Source of the DNA: Gammaproteobacteria bacterium
Lineage (GTDB): Bacteria > Pseudomonadota > Gammaproteobacteria > PS1 > Pseudothioglobaceae
Length of the DNA stretch: 38,820 nucleotides
Direction: 5' to 3'
NCBI GenBank assembly: GCA_008080915.1
Contig: VMDI01000060.1
Location: 1 to 38,820 of the forward strand
The notes beneath the pieces are model-generated. The model worked only from the letters and a program-made list of their open reading frames with translations, searched no databases and had not been told where the DNA came from. Both the position numbers and the translations under genes were made by a program. Shown one piece after another: positions 17,169 to 29,113 of the stretch (positions are counted from its first letter, which is position 1; the number at the start of each line of letters is the position of its first letter).

Positions 17169-20100
17169 ATGTCCATAAAAGACCAGTTAATTTCACTACT
17201 CGATAGCAAAATATTGCTCCTTGATGGCGCAATGGGGACTATGATTCAAAAACATAAGCTCCAAGAAGAAGACTATCGTGGGGAGCGCTTCAAAGATTGG
17301 GATTCACCCCTCAAAGGCAATAATGACCTATTGTCTTTAACGCAACCAGAAATAATTTCTGATATTCATCGTGCCTACCTAGCTGCTGGAAGCGACATTA
17401 TTGAAACCAATACCTTTAATGCGACTAAAGTCTCAATGGCTGATTACAACATGCAAGACTTGGCATATGAGATTAATGTTGAGAGTGCAAGGCTTGCAAA
17501 AAATGTGGTCAATGAATTTCAGTCTGAAGATAAGCCCAGATATGTTGCTGGAGTTTTAGGTCCTACCTCACGAACATGTTCACTTTCTCCGGATGTGAAT
17601 GATCCAGGTGCAAGAAATGTGACATTTGACGAGTTAGTGGATGTCTACAGTGAGTCAACTCGTGGTTTGATTGAGGGTGGAGCAGATATTATCCTAATTG
17701 AGACCATATTTGATACGCTAAATGCTAAAGCGGCTATTTTTGCTGTCATGAGTGTATTTGAAAATGACTCCATAGACTTGCCCATCATGATTTCGGGAAC
17801 CATTACTGATGCCTCAGGACGAACACTCTCGGGTCAAATGACCGAGGCCTTTTATAATTCATTGATTCATGCAAATCCAATCTCTATTGGTCTTAATTGT
17901 GCACTGGGCCCTGATCTACTTCGTCCTTACGTCGAAGAAATGTCTAGGATATCTTCAGCATATGTCTCTGCACATCCTAATGCAGGATTGCCAAATGAAT
18001 TTGGGGAGTATGACTTAATTGCAAAGGATATGTCTTCTCATGTCAAAGAGTGGGCTGAATCAGGATTTATCAATATTGTTGGTGGTTGCTGTGGCTCAAC
18101 ACCTGAGCATATCTCGGCAATTTATGATTCTGTTAAAGAAATTGCACCTAGACGTTTGCCTGAAATTGAAAAACAGTCTCGACTCTCAGGACTAGAAGCT
18201 TTTAATATCGGTAAAGACTCAAGATTTATCAATATTGGCGAAAGAGCCAATGTTACCGGTTCTGCTAAATTTAAGCGTCTCATACTCAATGAAGAGTTCG
18301 ATGAAGCAATCGATATTTGTCGAACCCAGGTTGAAGAAGGTGCTCAAATGATTGATATCAACATGGATGAGGGTATGTTAGACGGCAAGGAGGCTATGAT
18401 TCGATTCCTGAATCTAATTGCTGCTGAGCCGGATATCTCTAGAGTGCCTTTTGTGATTGACTCATCTAAATGGGAAATTATTGAGGCTGGACTTAAGTGC
18501 ATTCAAGGTAAATCCATTGTCAATTCTTTATCGCTCAAAGAAGGCGAAGAAAAATTTATACGTGAGGCTAAGCTTTGCAAGAAATATGGTGCTGCAATTA
18601 TTGTCATGGCATTCGATGAAGACGGTCAAGCAGATAGCAAAGATAGGAAAGTTGAGATATCTACTAGGGCCTATAAGATTCTAACCGAACAGGTTAAATT
18701 TCCACCTGAAGATATCATTTTTGATCCAAATATCTTTGCTGTAGCAACTGGCATTGAGGAGCATAATAATTACGCGGTAGATTTTATTGAGGCTTCTCGT
18801 GAAATCACTTCCACCCTTCCCTATGCAAAAATATCTGGTGGTGTTTCTAATGTCTCTTTCTCATTTAGAGGCAATAACCCAGTCAGAGAAGCCATTCATT
18901 CTGTCTTTTTATATCATGCTATTAAGGCTGGTATGACCATGGGAATTGTCAACGCTGGTCAGCTGGTAGTCTATGATGAAATTGACCCTGAATTAAAAAA
19001 GGCTGTTGAAGATGTCATTCTTAATTCAGACGAAGGAGCTGCAGACCGATTGATTGAAATTGCTCCGAAATTTTCTGAACAAGGAGAGATTAAAGACAAT
19101 AAGAAAGATCTTGAATGGAGAACATGGTCTGTTGAAAAACGTCTTGAACATTCCCTTGTTAAAGGCATTAATGAATTTATTAATGAAGACACTCAAGAGG
19201 CCCTAGATAAGCTTGGAAGGCCAATTAGCGTCATTGAAGGTCCTTTGATGGATGGTATGAATACTGTTGGGGATTTATTTGGTGAAGGCAAGATGTTTCT
19301 TCCGCAGGTGGTCAAATCTGCCAGAGTAATGAAGCAATCAGTGGCGTATTTAGATCCTTATCTCCAAGCGGAAAAAGTAGATGGTGCTTCTGATAGCCAA
19401 GGAAAAATTCTAATGGCAACGGTCAAAGGTGATGTGCATGATATTGGAAAAAATATTGTTGGGGTAGTCTTGTCATGTAATAACTTCGAGGTTATTGACC
19501 TTGGTGTCATGGTACCTGCTGAGAGAATTCTTGAGGTAGCTAGAGAAGAGAATGTCGATATTATTGGCCTCTCAGGTCTAATTACGCCATCACTTGATGA
19601 GATGGTACATGTCGCCAAAGAAATGAAACGCCTGGAATTTAATGTTCCGCTTTTGATCGGCGGTGCAACGACATCAAAAGCTCATACCGCAATTAAAATT
19701 TCACCAGAATATGACCAAGTTTTTTATGTCCAGGACGCATCAAAGTCAGTAGGTGTTGCAACTACTTTACTGTCCAAAGATCTTAAAAATAAGTTTATTG
19801 TTGATACTCATAAAGATTATGAAGAGGTGAGAGAAAGAAGAGCCAGTAAAGGTGCTACACGTCTTCTTAGTCTAGATAAAGCGAGATCAAATAAACCTAT
19901 CGTTTCGTTTGAGGATATTCAAAAACCAAACTTTATCGGGATTAAAGTTTTCGAAAATTATGATCTCAATGAGATTTATCAGTTTATTGACTGGACTCCA
20001 TTTTTTAGAACTTGGGATCTCCATGGAAAATACCCTGAGATTCTTGATGATTCAGTGGTCGGTGAAACTGCCTCGAAGCTTTATGATGATGCTAAAAAAA

Positions 20101-20819
20101 TGTTTCAGAAAGTTATTAATCAAAAACTCCTTACAGCAAGCGCTGTCATAGGTATTTTTAAAGCAAATAGCTTTAATGAAGATATTTTTGTCTATGATGA
20201 AAATAACCAACATATTGAAACACTGAATCATTTAAGACAGCAACTAGACAAAGGAGGTAATTCTCCGAATTTTTGTCTGAGCGACTTTATTGCCCCTATT
20301 GACTCAAAAATTGAGGATTACATGGGTGCATTTGCAGTTACAGCTGGCGGGAATATTGATCAGCTGATTTCTCAATATGAAAATGAGAATGATGACTACA
20401 ACTCAATTATGATCAAGGCGGTAGCAGATAGATTTGCAGAAGCCTTTGCAGAACTTATGCATTATCGATTCAGGACTGAGTTTTGGGGTTATAGTGATGA
20501 ATCTTTTGACAATGATCAGTTCATTAAAGAGAAATATATCGGTATCAGACCTGCACCAGGTTATCCAGCATGTCCAGAACACAGTGAAAAAGAAAAATTA
20601 TGGTCCCTTCTTGATGTTGAGAAAAATATTGGCATGACCTTAACCTCTTCTTTTGCTATGCTGCCTGCCTCATCTGTCAGTGGATGGTATTTCGCCAATA
20701 AAGCCAGTAGATATTTTGGAGTAGCAAAAATCAATGAAGAACAACTGAAGGATTATGCAACTCGTAAAAAAATCTCTCTGGATCTTGCCCAACGATATTT
20801 ATCCCCGAATTTAGATTAA
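17169..20819 (+). CDS. metH: Cobalamin-dependent methionine synthase
   Basis: All modules present: Hcy-binding ([22 protein letters not shown]), pterin-binding ([14 protein letters not shown]), B12-binding ([15 protein letters not shown]), activation domain ([15 protein letters not shown]). Confidence 0.97.
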   Translation: MSIKDQLISLLDSKILLLDGAMGTMIQKHKLQEEDYRGERFKDWDSPLKGNNDLLSLTQPEIISDIHRAYLAAGSDIIETNTFNATKVSMADYNMQDLAYEINVESARLAKNVVNEFQSEDKPRYVAGVLGPTSRTCSLSPDVNDPGARNVTFDELVDVYSESTRGLIEGGADIILIETIFDTLNAKAAIFAVMSVFENDSIDLPIMISGTITDASGRTLSGQMTEAFYNSLIHANPISIGLNCALGPDLLRPYVEEMSRISSAYVSAHPNAGLPNEFGEYDLIAKDMSSHVKEWAESGFINIVGGCCGSTPEHISAIYDSVKEIAPRRLPEIEKQSRLSGLEAFNIGKDSRFINIGERANVTGSAKFKRLILNEEFDEAIDICRTQVEEGAQMIDINMDEGMLDGKEAMIRFLNLIAAEPDISRVPFVIDSSKWEIIEAGLKCIQGKSIVNSLSLKEGEEKFIREAKLCKKYGAAIIVMAFDEDGQADSKDRKVEISTRAYKILTEQVKFPPEDIIFDPNIFAVATGIEEHNNYAVDFIEASREITSTLPYAKISGGVSNVSFSFRGNNPVREAIHSVFLYHAIKAGMTMGIVNAGQLVVYDEIDPELKKAVEDVILNSDEGAADRLIEIAPKFSEQGEIKDNKKDLEWRTWSVEKRLEHSLVKGINEFINEDTQEALDKLGRPISVIEGPLMDGMNTVGDLFGEGKMFLPQVVKSARVMKQSVAYLDPYLQAEKVDGASDSQGKILMATVKGDVHDIGKNIVGVVLSCNNFEVIDLGVMVPAERILEVAREENVDIIGLSGLITPSLDEMVHVAKEMKRLEFNVPLLIGGATTSKAHTAIKISPEYDQVFYVQDASKSVGVATTLLSKDLKNKFIVDTHKDYEEVRERRASKGATRLLSLDKARSNKPIVSFEDIQKPNFIGIKVFENYDLNEIYQFIDWTPFFRTWDLHGKYPEILDDSVVGETASKLYDDAKKMFQKVINQKLLTASAVIGIFKANSFNEDIFVYDENNQHIETLNHLRQQLDKGGNSPNFCLSDFIAPIDSKIEDYMGAFAVTAGGNIDQLISQYENENDDYNSIMIKAVADRFAEAFAELMHYRFRTEFWGYSDESFDNDQFIKEKYIGIRPAPGYPACPEHSEKEKLWSLLDVEKNIGMTLTSSFAMLPASSVSGWYFANKASRYFGVAKINEEQLKDYATRKKISLDLAQRYLSPNLD

Positions 20820-20859
20820 AAACATCTTCACTCATTTTTTTTAATCTCAAATGAACGCG

Positions 20860-20865
20860 TATAAT
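20860..20865 (+). promoter_or_regulatory. Candidate -10 box (TATAAT) for typA
   Basis: GCGTATAATCTGCGC, 34 bp upstream of the ATG at 20899. Confidence 0.4.
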
Positions 20866-20898
20866 CTGCGCACCATAAGTTTCAACCTCTCTAAAAAA

Positions 20899-22707
20899 AT
20901 GATAGAAAATCTCAGAAATATTGCCATTATTGCCCATGTTGATCATGGAAAAACTACTCTTGTTGATAAATTACTTCAGCAATCAGGCACACTCAACCGT
21001 CGTGATGAGGATTCTGAGAGAATCATGGACTCTAATGACCAGGAAAAGGAGAGAGGAATAACAATCCTGGCAAAGAATACTGCTATTAAGTGGCAAGATT
21101 ATCGAATTAATATTGTTGACACCCCAGGTCATGCTGATTTTGGCGGTGAAGTTGAGCGAGTTCTATCTATGGTTGATTCCGTTCTCTTATTGGTAGATGC
21201 TGTTGATGGTCCAATGCCTCAAACTCGTTTTGTTACTCAAAAAGCATTTGCAAGAGGATTAAAGCCTATTGTTGTGATAAATAAGATCGATAGACCTGGA
21301 TCCCGTCCTCATTGGGTAATGGATCAGGTTTTTGAACTATTTGATAATCTAGGTGCGACAGATGAGCAGCTTGATTTTCCAGTGATTTACAGTTCTGCTG
21401 TCAATGGTATCGCTGGTGAAGATTTTGAAGACATGGCGGATGATATGACCCCTCTTTTTAATGCCATCATCAAGCATGTTGACTACCCTCAGGTGGATAT
21501 CAGTGGTCCATTTCAAATGCAGATTTCAGCTCTTGATTACAATAGCTATGTCGGCGTGATAGGCGTTGGTAGGATTACCAGAGGCTCTATTAAGCCTAAT
21601 ACAGCAATTAAGTTAATTGACGCCGAGTCAAAAACAAGATCCGGTAGGATTTTAAACATTATGGGTTATCACGGACTTGATAGAGTCGATGTGACTTCTG
21701 CACAAGCAGGAGATATAGTCTGCATAACGGGCATGGAAGAGTTGAATATCTCTGATACCCTTTGTTCACCGGATCATATTGAGGCACTACCAGCCTTATC
21801 TGTTGATGAGCCAACTGTATCTATGACCTTTCAGGTCAATGATTCACCCTTTGCTGGCAAGGAAGGAAAATTAATCACCAGTAGAACCATCAAAGATAGG
21901 CTAGATAGAGAACTTATTCATAATGTTGCCTTGAGAGTTGAACCAGGTGACAGTGCAGATAAATTTAAGGTCTCAGGCAGAGGTGAACTTCATCTATCAG
22001 TTCTAATAGAAAGTATGCGAAGAGAAGGTTTTGAGTTAGGCATATCTAGACCAGAAGTGATTCAAAAAGAAGTAGATGGAATTATTCAGGAACCTTTTGA
22101 ATTGGTAATGATTGATGTCGAAGAGCAGCATCAAGGCTCAATCATTGAAGAGCTCGGTAAAAGAAAGGGTGACATGACCAATATGGAGTCTGATGGTAAG
22201 GGACGCTCAAGGCTTACCTTTATGATTCCCTCAAGAGGCCTGATTGGTTTTAGAAGTCAGTTTTTAACTCTGACTTCTGGAACTGGCATTATGAATTCGA
22301 TTTTTGACCATTATGGTGAAGTTAAGGGTGGAGAATCAGTCTCCAGAAATAATGGTGTCTTGGTATCCATGGTCAATGGAAAGGTTTTGGCCTATGCCCT
22401 ATTCTCCTTGCAAGAACGTGGAAGATTGCTTATTGGACCAAATATCGATGTTTATGAAGGAATGATTGTAGGCATACATAACCGTTCAAATGACTTGGTT
22501 GTTAATCCCACCAAAGGTAAACAACTAACTAATATTCGCGCCTCTGGAAGTGATGAAAGCATCATCTTAACTCCACCAATTAATTTCAGTTTAGAGCAGG
22601 CACTCGATTTTATTGAGGATGATGAGTTAGTGGAAGTTACCCCAGAGAGTATACGTATTAGAAAAAAATATCTCAAAGAGCACGAAAGAAAACGCTCAAA
22701 TAGATAG
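20899..22707 (+). CDS. typA: Translational GTPase TypA/BipA
   Basis: MIENLRNIAIIAHVDHGKTTLVDKLLQQSGTLN; GTPase G-motifs DTPGHADFGGEVERVL, NKIDRPGSRP. Start taken at internal Met (20899), not 20851. Confidence 0.95.
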   Translation: MIENLRNIAIIAHVDHGKTTLVDKLLQQSGTLNRRDEDSERIMDSNDQEKERGITILAKNTAIKWQDYRINIVDTPGHADFGGEVERVLSMVDSVLLLVDAVDGPMPQTRFVTQKAFARGLKPIVVINKIDRPGSRPHWVMDQVFELFDNLGATDEQLDFPVIYSSAVNGIAGEDFEDMADDMTPLFNAIIKHVDYPQVDISGPFQMQISALDYNSYVGVIGVGRITRGSIKPNTAIKLIDAESKTRSGRILNIMGYHGLDRVDVTSAQAGDIVCITGMEELNISDTLCSPDHIEALPALSVDEPTVSMTFQVNDSPFAGKEGKLITSRTIKDRLDRELIHNVALRVEPGDSADKFKVSGRGELHLSVLIESMRREGFELGISRPEVIQKEVDGIIQEPFELVMIDVEEQHQGSIIEELGKRKGDMTNMESDGKGRSRLTFMIPSRGLIGFRSQFLTLTSGTGIMNSIFDHYGEVKGGESVSRNNGVLVSMVNGKVLAYALFSLQERGRLLIGPNIDVYEGMIVGIHNRSNDLVVNPTKGKQLTNIRASGSDESIILTPPINFSLEQALDFIEDDELVEVTPESIRIRKKYLKEHERKRSNR

Positions 22708-23127
22708 TTAAACTCCAGCTTTTCTGAGTTTCTTAGATGCGCTATCTAGTGCCGAATTAATGTACTTAAATGAACCATCTGCTCCAAATAATTTAGCAAT
22801 TTCAACGGCTTCATTAAGCACTACTTTAAGTGGAGTTTGAAGTACATTTTTCAGCTCAAACAAACCTACATACAATATTGCTTTCTCGACTGGTGCAATC
22901 TCATCCAATTTTCTTTCTGAAAACTCAGAAATTAACTTTTCTAGCTCGACCTTCTCTTTTACTGACCCTCTAAGAAGTAGAGTAAAAAAGGTCTTAGAAA
23001 TTTTTGTTTTCTTTTGCTCTAGAAATTGCTTCTCGATATCAACTATATCGTCGCCAGAGATAAAAAATTGGTAAAGAGCTTGAACAGCTCTTTCGCGAGA
23101 TTTTTGTTTAGGTGTTTTGAATTTCAC
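22708..23127 (-). CDS. nusB: Transcription antitermination factor NusB
   Basis: KSRERAVQALYQFFISGDD ... APVEKAILYVGLFELKNVLQTPLKVVLNEAVEIAKLFGADGSFKYINSALD. Confidence 0.95.
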   Translation of the reverse strand: MKFKTPKQKSRERAVQALYQFFISGDDIVDIEKQFLEQKKTKISKTFFTLLLRGSVKEKVELEKLISEFSERKLDEIAPVEKAILYVGLFELKNVLQTPLKVVLNEAVEIAKLFGADGSFKYINSALDSASKKLRKAGV

Positions 23128-23129
23128 TG

Positions 23130-23606
23130 TTATGAGTTATCCAGGAGATAAATCATCTCAATCATTGCCAAAGCTGCTTCTTCACCCTTATTGCCTTTAT
23201 AACCACCCGATCTTCCAACAGTTTGATCCATATTCTCAGTGGTTAATACCCCAAAGGCGGTTGGAATTTCGAATTGATATGATACATCCGCAACCCCTCT
23301 AGCACATTCATTACAAACATAATCAAAATGAGGGGTTTCACCCCTGATAACAGCACCCAAGGTAATGATTCCATTGAAATTTCCAGTTTGAGCTAATTTC
23401 TTGGCCATTAAAGGAATTTCAAATGCACCAGGAAGTCTATAAATATCAATATTTGAAGCTTTACAACCATAGTGTTCTATTGTCTCAATGGATGAATTTA
23501 GTAGGTTATCTGCAATATCTTTGTAAAAGTCAGCAACTATAATTGCTATTCGTTTATCAGCAAGGAATTCTCTATTTCCATCTCTGTCAAAACTTTTTGT
23601 ATTCAT
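23130..23606 (-). CDS. ribH: 6,7-dimethyl-8-ribityllumazine synthase
   Basis: [86 protein letters not shown]. Confidence 0.96.
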   Translation of the reverse strand: MNTKSFDRDGNREFLADKRIAIIVADFYKDIADNLLNSSIETIEHYGCKASNIDIYRLPGAFEIPLMAKKLAQTGNFNGIITLGAVIRGETPHFDYVCNECARGVADVSYQFEIPTAFGVLTTENMDQTVGRSGGYKGNKGEEAALAMIEMIYLLDNS

Positions 23607-24688
23607 CTCGAATCCTTTTTTGTATCAACATATTCAACAACCTCCAGGCCAAAACCCTTAAGCCCATGAAGTTTTCTGGGACTGCCTAAAATTCGCATCT
23701 TTTTAACACCTAGGTCGGAAAGTATTTGGGCGCCAATGCCATAGGTCTTGATATCATCGCCAGAATACTCTAGATTAGTATTTTGAGCATTCTTGATTAT
23801 TGATTGCTCGTTTTGCTTTCTCAGTAAAAGAAATACTCCAGTTTCTGACTTAGAAACATGTTGTAAGGCAGCTTTGACATTAAAACCCGAAGATTTTTCT
23901 TGAAGAACATCTTTAAAGGTATCTTCTACATGCACCCTGACACAGGTTTCTGAATTATCATTTATTGAGCCTTTTACTAGGGCTAAATGAGTCTCGTTAT
24001 GAATGGTATCAAGATAAGTAACAAGTTTAAATGATTCAAACTCAGTTTCAAACGGACGCTCACTAATTTTCTCAATAGTTTTTTCGTGTTCAACTCGATA
24101 GGAAATTAGGTCCTCAATAGTTCCCCATTTAAGACCATGAACTTCAGCAAATTTTTCTAAATCAGGACGTCTAGCCATTGTGCCATCCTCATTTAGAATT
24201 TCTACGATGACACTTGCGGGCTCAAAGCCTGATAATCTCGCTAAATCACATCCTGCTTCCGTATGCCCTGCCCTAATTAAAACACCTCCAGGCTGTGCCA
24301 TCAACGGAAAAACATGCCCTGGTTGTACGATATCAGATGGCTTAGCATCAGCTGCCACTGCCGCTTGAACAGTTTTTGCTCTATCCTCAGCTGAAATACC
24401 AGTAGTGACTCCACTTGAAGCCTCAATACTCATAGTAAAGTTTGTTCCATTGGCATCATTATTTTGTGAAACCATCAATGGAAGATTTAATCTTTGACAT
24501 CTATCTTGTGTGAGTGTCAAACATATCAAGCCTCTGCCAAATTTTGCCATGAAATTAATATCTTCCTTAGTAACCTCAGAAGCCGCAATAATTAAATCAC
24601 CCTCATTCTCGCGATCCTCATCATCCATAAGGATAATCATCTTTCCTTTTTTAAAATCTTCTAAAAGTTCTGCAGTAGTGGCCTTCAT
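23603..24688 (-). CDS. ribB: 3,4-dihydroxy-2-butanone-4-phosphate synthase with degenerate GTP cyclohydrolase II-like C-terminal domain (RibBX-type)
   Basis: RibB motifs [29 protein letters not shown]. The C-terminal RibA-like domain lacks the zinc-binding CDCG motif and the QEGRGIGL segment. Confidence 0.93.
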   Translation of the reverse strand: MKATTAELLEDFKKGKMIILMDDEDRENEGDLIIAASEVTKEDINFMAKFGRGLICLTLTQDRCQRLNLPLMVSQNNDANGTNFTMSIEASSGVTTGISAEDRAKTVQAAVAADAKPSDIVQPGHVFPLMAQPGGVLIRAGHTEAGCDLARLSGFEPASVIVEILNEDGTMARRPDLEKFAEVHGLKWGTIEDLISYRVEHEKTIEKISERPFETEFESFKLVTYLDTIHNETHLALVKGSINDNSETCVRVHVEDTFKDVLQEKSSGFNVKAALQHVSKSETGVFLLLRKQNEQSIIKNAQNTNLEYSGDDIKTYGIGAQILSDLGVKKMRILGSPRKLHGLKGFGLEVVEYVDTKKDSR

Positions 24689-24690
24689 AT

Positions 24691-25281
24691 TTATGCTTTG
24701 GTTAATTGCTCAACGTATCTTGCAATCATATCAACCTCGATATTTAATTTGTCACCAATTTCAAGGGAGGATAAATTGGTGTTCTCGAGTGTATGAGGAA
24801 CAATATTTACGTTAAATTCTTTTTCATTGATATTATTAACAGTAAGACTTATGCCATCAAGTGTTACTGATCCTTTTTTCGCAATATACTTTCGAAGCTC
24901 TGCGGGTGCCTCTATTTGAAATCTAAACGACTCGCCTTCTTGATATTTATCATTTATTTTTGCTATACCATCAACATGTCCACTCACTAAATGACCATCA
25001 ATTCCTTGATTTAACTTGAGTGCTGATTCCATATTTACGACCTTTCCTTCAAAAGCATCTTTATAGGAAGTGCAATTTAAGGTCTCTTGAGATAAATCAG
25101 CAACAAAGAAGTCTTTATCAAATGAGATTACTGTTAAACAAACACCATTAACAGCAATACTATCTCCAATTTTGATTTGTGAGAAATCAAATGCACTTGA
25201 CTGAAAAGTGATCACAGAACCTTTATCATGAGAATTGATATTCTTGATAATTCCAGTGGCTTGAATAATTCCAGTAAACAT
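24691..25281 (-). CDS. ribC: Riboflavin synthase alpha subunit
   Basis: [94 protein letters not shown]. Confidence 0.96.
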   Translation of the reverse strand: MFTGIIQATGIIKNINSHDKGSVITFQSSAFDFSQIKIGDSIAVNGVCLTVISFDKDFFVADLSQETLNCTSYKDAFEGKVVNMESALKLNQGIDGHLVSGHVDGIAKINDKYQEGESFRFQIEAPAELRKYIAKKGSVTLDGISLTVNNINEKEFNVNIVPHTLENTNLSSLEIGDKLNIEVDMIARYVEQLTKA

Positions 25282-25282
25282 A

Positions 25283-26869
25283 CTAGTTTTTTGAAGCTAA
25301 GTAGTCCTCGTAGTTTCCAGCATAGTAATTAACTTTATCTTCTTTCAACTCAATCACTTTGGTTGAGAGGCTAGATACAAATTCTCTATCATGACTAACA
25401 AAAATAAGCGTACCTTCATAGTTTTCTAGAGCCAAGTTTAAAGCCTCTATTGATTCCATATCCAAATGATTAGTTGGCTCATCCATGACTAAGACATTGG
25501 GTTTTTGTAGCATTAATTTACCAAATAGCATTCTACCTTTTTCTCCACCAGATAACGCCTTCACACTTTTTTGAATAGCCTCTTTGCCGAATAACATTTT
25601 CCCCAGAACAGCTCTCATTTCCTGAATATCTTGATCAGGAGTTTTAAACTGAGACATCCAATCAAGAACGGTCATATCTTTCTCAAAATCTGCACTATGA
25701 TCTTGGGCATAGTAGCCAATATTTACATTTTCACTCCATTTAATGACTCCATTATCTGGTTGGTGCTCTCCAATGAGTGTCTTTAATAAAGTGGATTTTC
25801 CAATACCATTTTGACCAATAATGGCAACCCTCTCACCCACTTCATAAATGAAACTTAAATCTTTTAATACTTCCTCGCCATCGAAAGACTTACCTAGACC
25901 TTCGACTTCAATAATATTTCGATGTAACTCGCGATCTTGCTCAAAGATAATGTAAGGAGAGACTCTGGAAGAAGGTTTCATTTCTTGCAGTTCAATCTTG
26001 TCAATTTGTTTGAGTCTCGAGGTTGCTTGTCTTGATTTAGACGCATTAGCACTAAATCGAGATACGAAATGTTTTAACTCTTTAATCTTTGCTTCTTTTT
26101 TAGCATTATCCGCAGCCATCTTTTCTTGAATGGCAGTTGATGCAATCATGAAGTCATCGTAATTACCTGGGAAAACATTAATATGCTGATAATCTAGATC
26201 GGCCATATGTGTACACACACTATTAAGGAAGTGTCGATCATGAGAGATGATAATCATAGTTGCTTTTCTATCTCTCAAAACACCCTCAAGCCAACGAATT
26301 GAATCAATGTCGAGGTTGTTAGTAGGCTCATCCAGTAGCAAAATATCCGGTTCAGAAAATAAAGCTTGAGCTAATAAAACACGTAACTTCCAACCTGGTG
26401 CAATTTCACTCATGGGTCCATAATGCTGTGATTCCGGGATTTGAAGCCCCATTAATAACTCACTTGCTGATGACTCTGCCATGTAACCATTTAATTCAGC
26501 AAATTGGGTTTCCAATTCTGCCACCTTAATACCATCTTCCTCGGTCATTTCAGGCAAAGAGTAAATTCTATCTCTTTCCTTTTTGATCTCCCATAATTCC
26601 TCATAGCCCATAATAACGGTATCAACTACTTTGAAATCCTCATAAGCAAACTGATCCTGTTTAAGAACACCAATTCTTTGACCCTCAGAAAAAGTCACGG
26701 AACCATGCGTGGGCTTAAGCTCACCTGTTAGAATTTTCATAAAAGTAGATTTACCAGAACCATTAGCGCCAATAAGACCGTAACAGTTTCCATCCTGAAA
26801 TTTTAAGGATATGTTTTCAAATAATGGTTTTTCACCGAATTGCATGGTGATATTTGAGGTGACAATCAT
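25283..26869 (-). CDS. ybiT: ABC-F family ATPase (YbiT-type)
   Basis: [89 protein letters not shown]; closely resembles E. coli YbiT. Confidence 0.94.
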   Translation of the reverse strand: MIVTSNITMQFGEKPLFENISLKFQDGNCYGLIGANGSGKSTFMKILTGELKPTHGSVTFSEGQRIGVLKQDQFAYEDFKVVDTVIMGYEELWEIKKERDRIYSLPEMTEEDGIKVAELETQFAELNGYMAESSASELLMGLQIPESQHYGPMSEIAPGWKLRVLLAQALFSEPDILLLDEPTNNLDIDSIRWLEGVLRDRKATMIIISHDRHFLNSVCTHMADLDYQHINVFPGNYDDFMIASTAIQEKMAADNAKKEAKIKELKHFVSRFSANASKSRQATSRLKQIDKIELQEMKPSSRVSPYIIFEQDRELHRNIIEVEGLGKSFDGEEVLKDLSFIYEVGERVAIIGQNGIGKSTLLKTLIGEHQPDNGVIKWSENVNIGYYAQDHSADFEKDMTVLDWMSQFKTPDQDIQEMRAVLGKMLFGKEAIQKSVKALSGGEKGRMLFGKLMLQKPNVLVMDEPTNHLDMESIEALNLALENYEGTLIFVSHDREFVSSLSTKVIELKEDKVNYYAGNYEDYLASKN

Positions 26870-26948
26870 CTTAGATATGAAAAATTTAAAATAAATAATT
26901 ATCCCATAACGTAACTATAAAATATAGGCAAACGCTAATATAATTCAA

Positions 26949-28073
26949 ATGGTTTCAAAAACAAATCAACTCCCGGATAAGAAATTACTCAATGTTGTTT
27001 TTGCCTTGATGACACTGGGTTGGCTGATGGTTTTATCAGCATCGATACATCAGGGGTATGGTTATGCTATCAAGCAAGCGTTATTTATTTTTATTGGCTT
27101 ATTTGCTGGTTTTTTAGTTTTAAAAAATCCTATCTCATTATTTAAAAAATATTCAACACATTTATTTCTATTAACTTTAATTTTCTTGGTATTGGTCTTT
27201 ATGCCAGGTTTAGGACATGAGGCTGGTGGATCAACACGTTGGATAAAACTACCACTTTTCAATTTTCAACCTTCGGAGATGCTAAAACTTACGATGATTT
27301 TCTTTCTATCTGCATTTCTCATCAGACAAGAAGAAGATATTAGGAAACCATGGGTGGGTGTTGGCAAAACTGTAATTATTTTCTCAATTCCTGCTTTATT
27401 GTTGATGCTCGAGACTGATTTTGGCGCGACTGTTATTCTTGCAGCCATTACTTTTGGGTTAGTCTTTTCTGCAGGAATCTATCTTAAAGAGTTGATAGGC
27501 CTAATACTAATTCTGGGGTCTGCTGGTCTTTTATTTATCTCATTAAATCCTGTAAGGAGTAAACGTTTCTTTGATTTCTGGGCAACTGATCTTTGGTCAA
27601 ACAATAGTGACAAGGTTGATCAAACTAAGCAGGCTTTAATCGGTATTGCTAGAGGTGAATGGTCTGGCACTGGAATTGGAGCAGGAATTCAAAAATATGT
27701 TAAGTTGCCAGAAGCACATACCGATATGATTTTCGCTGTGATTGGTGAAGAATTGGGGATTTTTGGCATGCTCGGTGTATTGGCCTTATATGCATTTATC
27801 ATTGTCAAGGGCTTTGAAATATCTAAGGTTGCTCTTCAAAAAGGGAGAAAATTTTCATCCTATCTGGCAAATGGAATATGTATTTGGTTTTCCGTACAGA
27901 TAAGTGTCAATGTTGCTATGAATATCGGGCTAATTCCAATTAAAGGATGGACATTACCGCTCATTAGCTATGGCGGAAGTAGTCTCATATTTGCAATCAT
28001 TGCAATTGCAATTCTTGTTAGAATTGATATGGAAAACAGGGCTTCCTATGAAAAACAAAAGCACTTTGTGTAG
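26949..28073 (+). CDS. ftsW: SEDS-family peptidoglycan glycosyltransferase FtsW
   Basis: SEDS motifs RWIKLPLFNFQPSEMLKL, PEAHTDMIFAVIGEELG, GLIPIKGWTLPLISYGGSSL; immediately upstream of murG. Confidence 0.94.
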   Translation: MVSKTNQLPDKKLLNVVFALMTLGWLMVLSASIHQGYGYAIKQALFIFIGLFAGFLVLKNPISLFKKYSTHLFLLTLIFLVLVFMPGLGHEAGGSTRWIKLPLFNFQPSEMLKLTMIFFLSAFLIRQEEDIRKPWVGVGKTVIIFSIPALLLMLETDFGATVILAAITFGLVFSAGIYLKELIGLILILGSAGLLFISLNPVRSKRFFDFWATDLWSNNSDKVDQTKQALIGIARGEWSGTGIGAGIQKYVKLPEAHTDMIFAVIGEELGIFGMLGVLALYAFIIVKGFEISKVALQKGRKFSSYLANGICIWFSVQISVNVAMNIGLIPIKGWTLPLISYGGSSLIFAIIAIAILVRIDMENRASYEKQKHFV

Positions 28074-28081
28074 ATTTCAAG

Positions 28082-29113
28082 ATGAGTACTAAAAAAGTTG
28101 CAATATTAGCTGCAGGTACTGGTGGTCACATTTTTCCAGCACTTGCTGTGGCAAAAGAGCTCCAAAAAAATGGGGTCGATATTCTCTGGATTGGCACCAA
28201 AAGTGGCATGGAAAATAAAATTGTTCCTGAGCATAATATAAAAATCAATCAAATTGATGCCATAGGTGTCAGAGGTAAAAATCCTATCAAGGTTTTTCTA
28301 TCTATCTTCAAACTATTTCAAGCATTCCTTAAGTCTTATCAAATTCTTAAAAATAACAAGCCTGATGCGGTTCTTGGAATGGGTGGATATGTCTCTGGCA
28401 TTGCTGGATTGGCTGCTTTTTTTAGAGGCATACCTATAATCATTCAAGAGCAGAATGCCATACCTGGAACTGCAAACAAATTAATCTCCAAAATTAGTAA
28501 TAAAGTTTTTCAAGCTTTTCATGGAACATTTCCTATCAAGCTCAAGCCGATTACTTCTGGCAATCCTGTTTTTGTAAAGTCTTTAAAAAAGACTAAAAAT
28601 AATTCAGATTTTAATCTTTTAATTCTTGGTGGTTCACTTGGAGCAAAACCCATTAATGATGTGGTGATTCATCTTGAAAATAATATCAATATCTTGCATC
28701 AGACTGGAGATATGCATATCAATTCTGTTAAAAAGTCTCACCTCAATAAATCAGCAAAAGTGGTAGGATTTATTGACGACATGTCTAAGGCATATCAATG
28801 GGCAGATATAGTAATATCTCGAGCTGGAGCCATGACCGTTTCCGAGTTAATGTTAACTGGTACACCAGCAATATTGATTCCACTACCTCATGCAATTGAT
28901 AATCATCAATTTTATAACGCAAAAATACTTTCTGATAATGGGGCTGCCATTCTTATAGAGCAAAAAGATTTAAGCGCAAAAAAACTGAATGACTTAATCT
29001 CTAATCTTACTCAAGAAAAACTTGATTCTATGAGCCAGAATGCTAAGAAACTTGCCTCACCTAATGCCTCTAAAATTATCTCTGAGTGTCTATTAGAGTT
29101 AATTAATTCCTAA
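28082..29113 (+). CDS. murG: UDP-GlcNAc:MurNAc-pentapeptide-PP-undecaprenol GlcNAc transferase
   Basis: [76 protein letters not shown]. Confidence 0.96.
   Translation: MSTKKVAILAAGTGGHIFPALAVAKELQKNGVDILWIGTKSGMENKIVPEHNIKINQIDAIGVRGKNPIKVFLSIFKLFQAFLKSYQILKNNKPDAVLGMGGYVSGIAGLAAFFRGIPIIIQEQNAIPGTANKLISKISNKVFQAFHGTFPIKLKPITSGNPVFVKSLKKTKNNSDFNLLILGGSLGAKPINDVVIHLENNINILHQTGDMHINSVKKSHLNKSAKVVGFIDDMSKAYQWADIVISRAGAMTVSELMLTGTPAILIPLPHAIDNHQFYNAKILSDNGAAILIEQKDLSAKKLNDLISNLTQEKLDSMSQNAKKLASPNASKIISECLLELINS

Noticed and set aside
18457-20637. Multiple 60-86 aa ORFs in other frames of metH
   Set aside because: Shadow ORFs within a full-length conserved MetH.
17169-20819. Frameshift or truncation in metH
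   Set aside because: All modules are present in a single continuous frame of 1216 aa.
20731-20946. 71-aa minus ORF spanning the metH-typA junction
   Set aside because: Antisense to the metH end and the typA promoter/start; no homology recognised.
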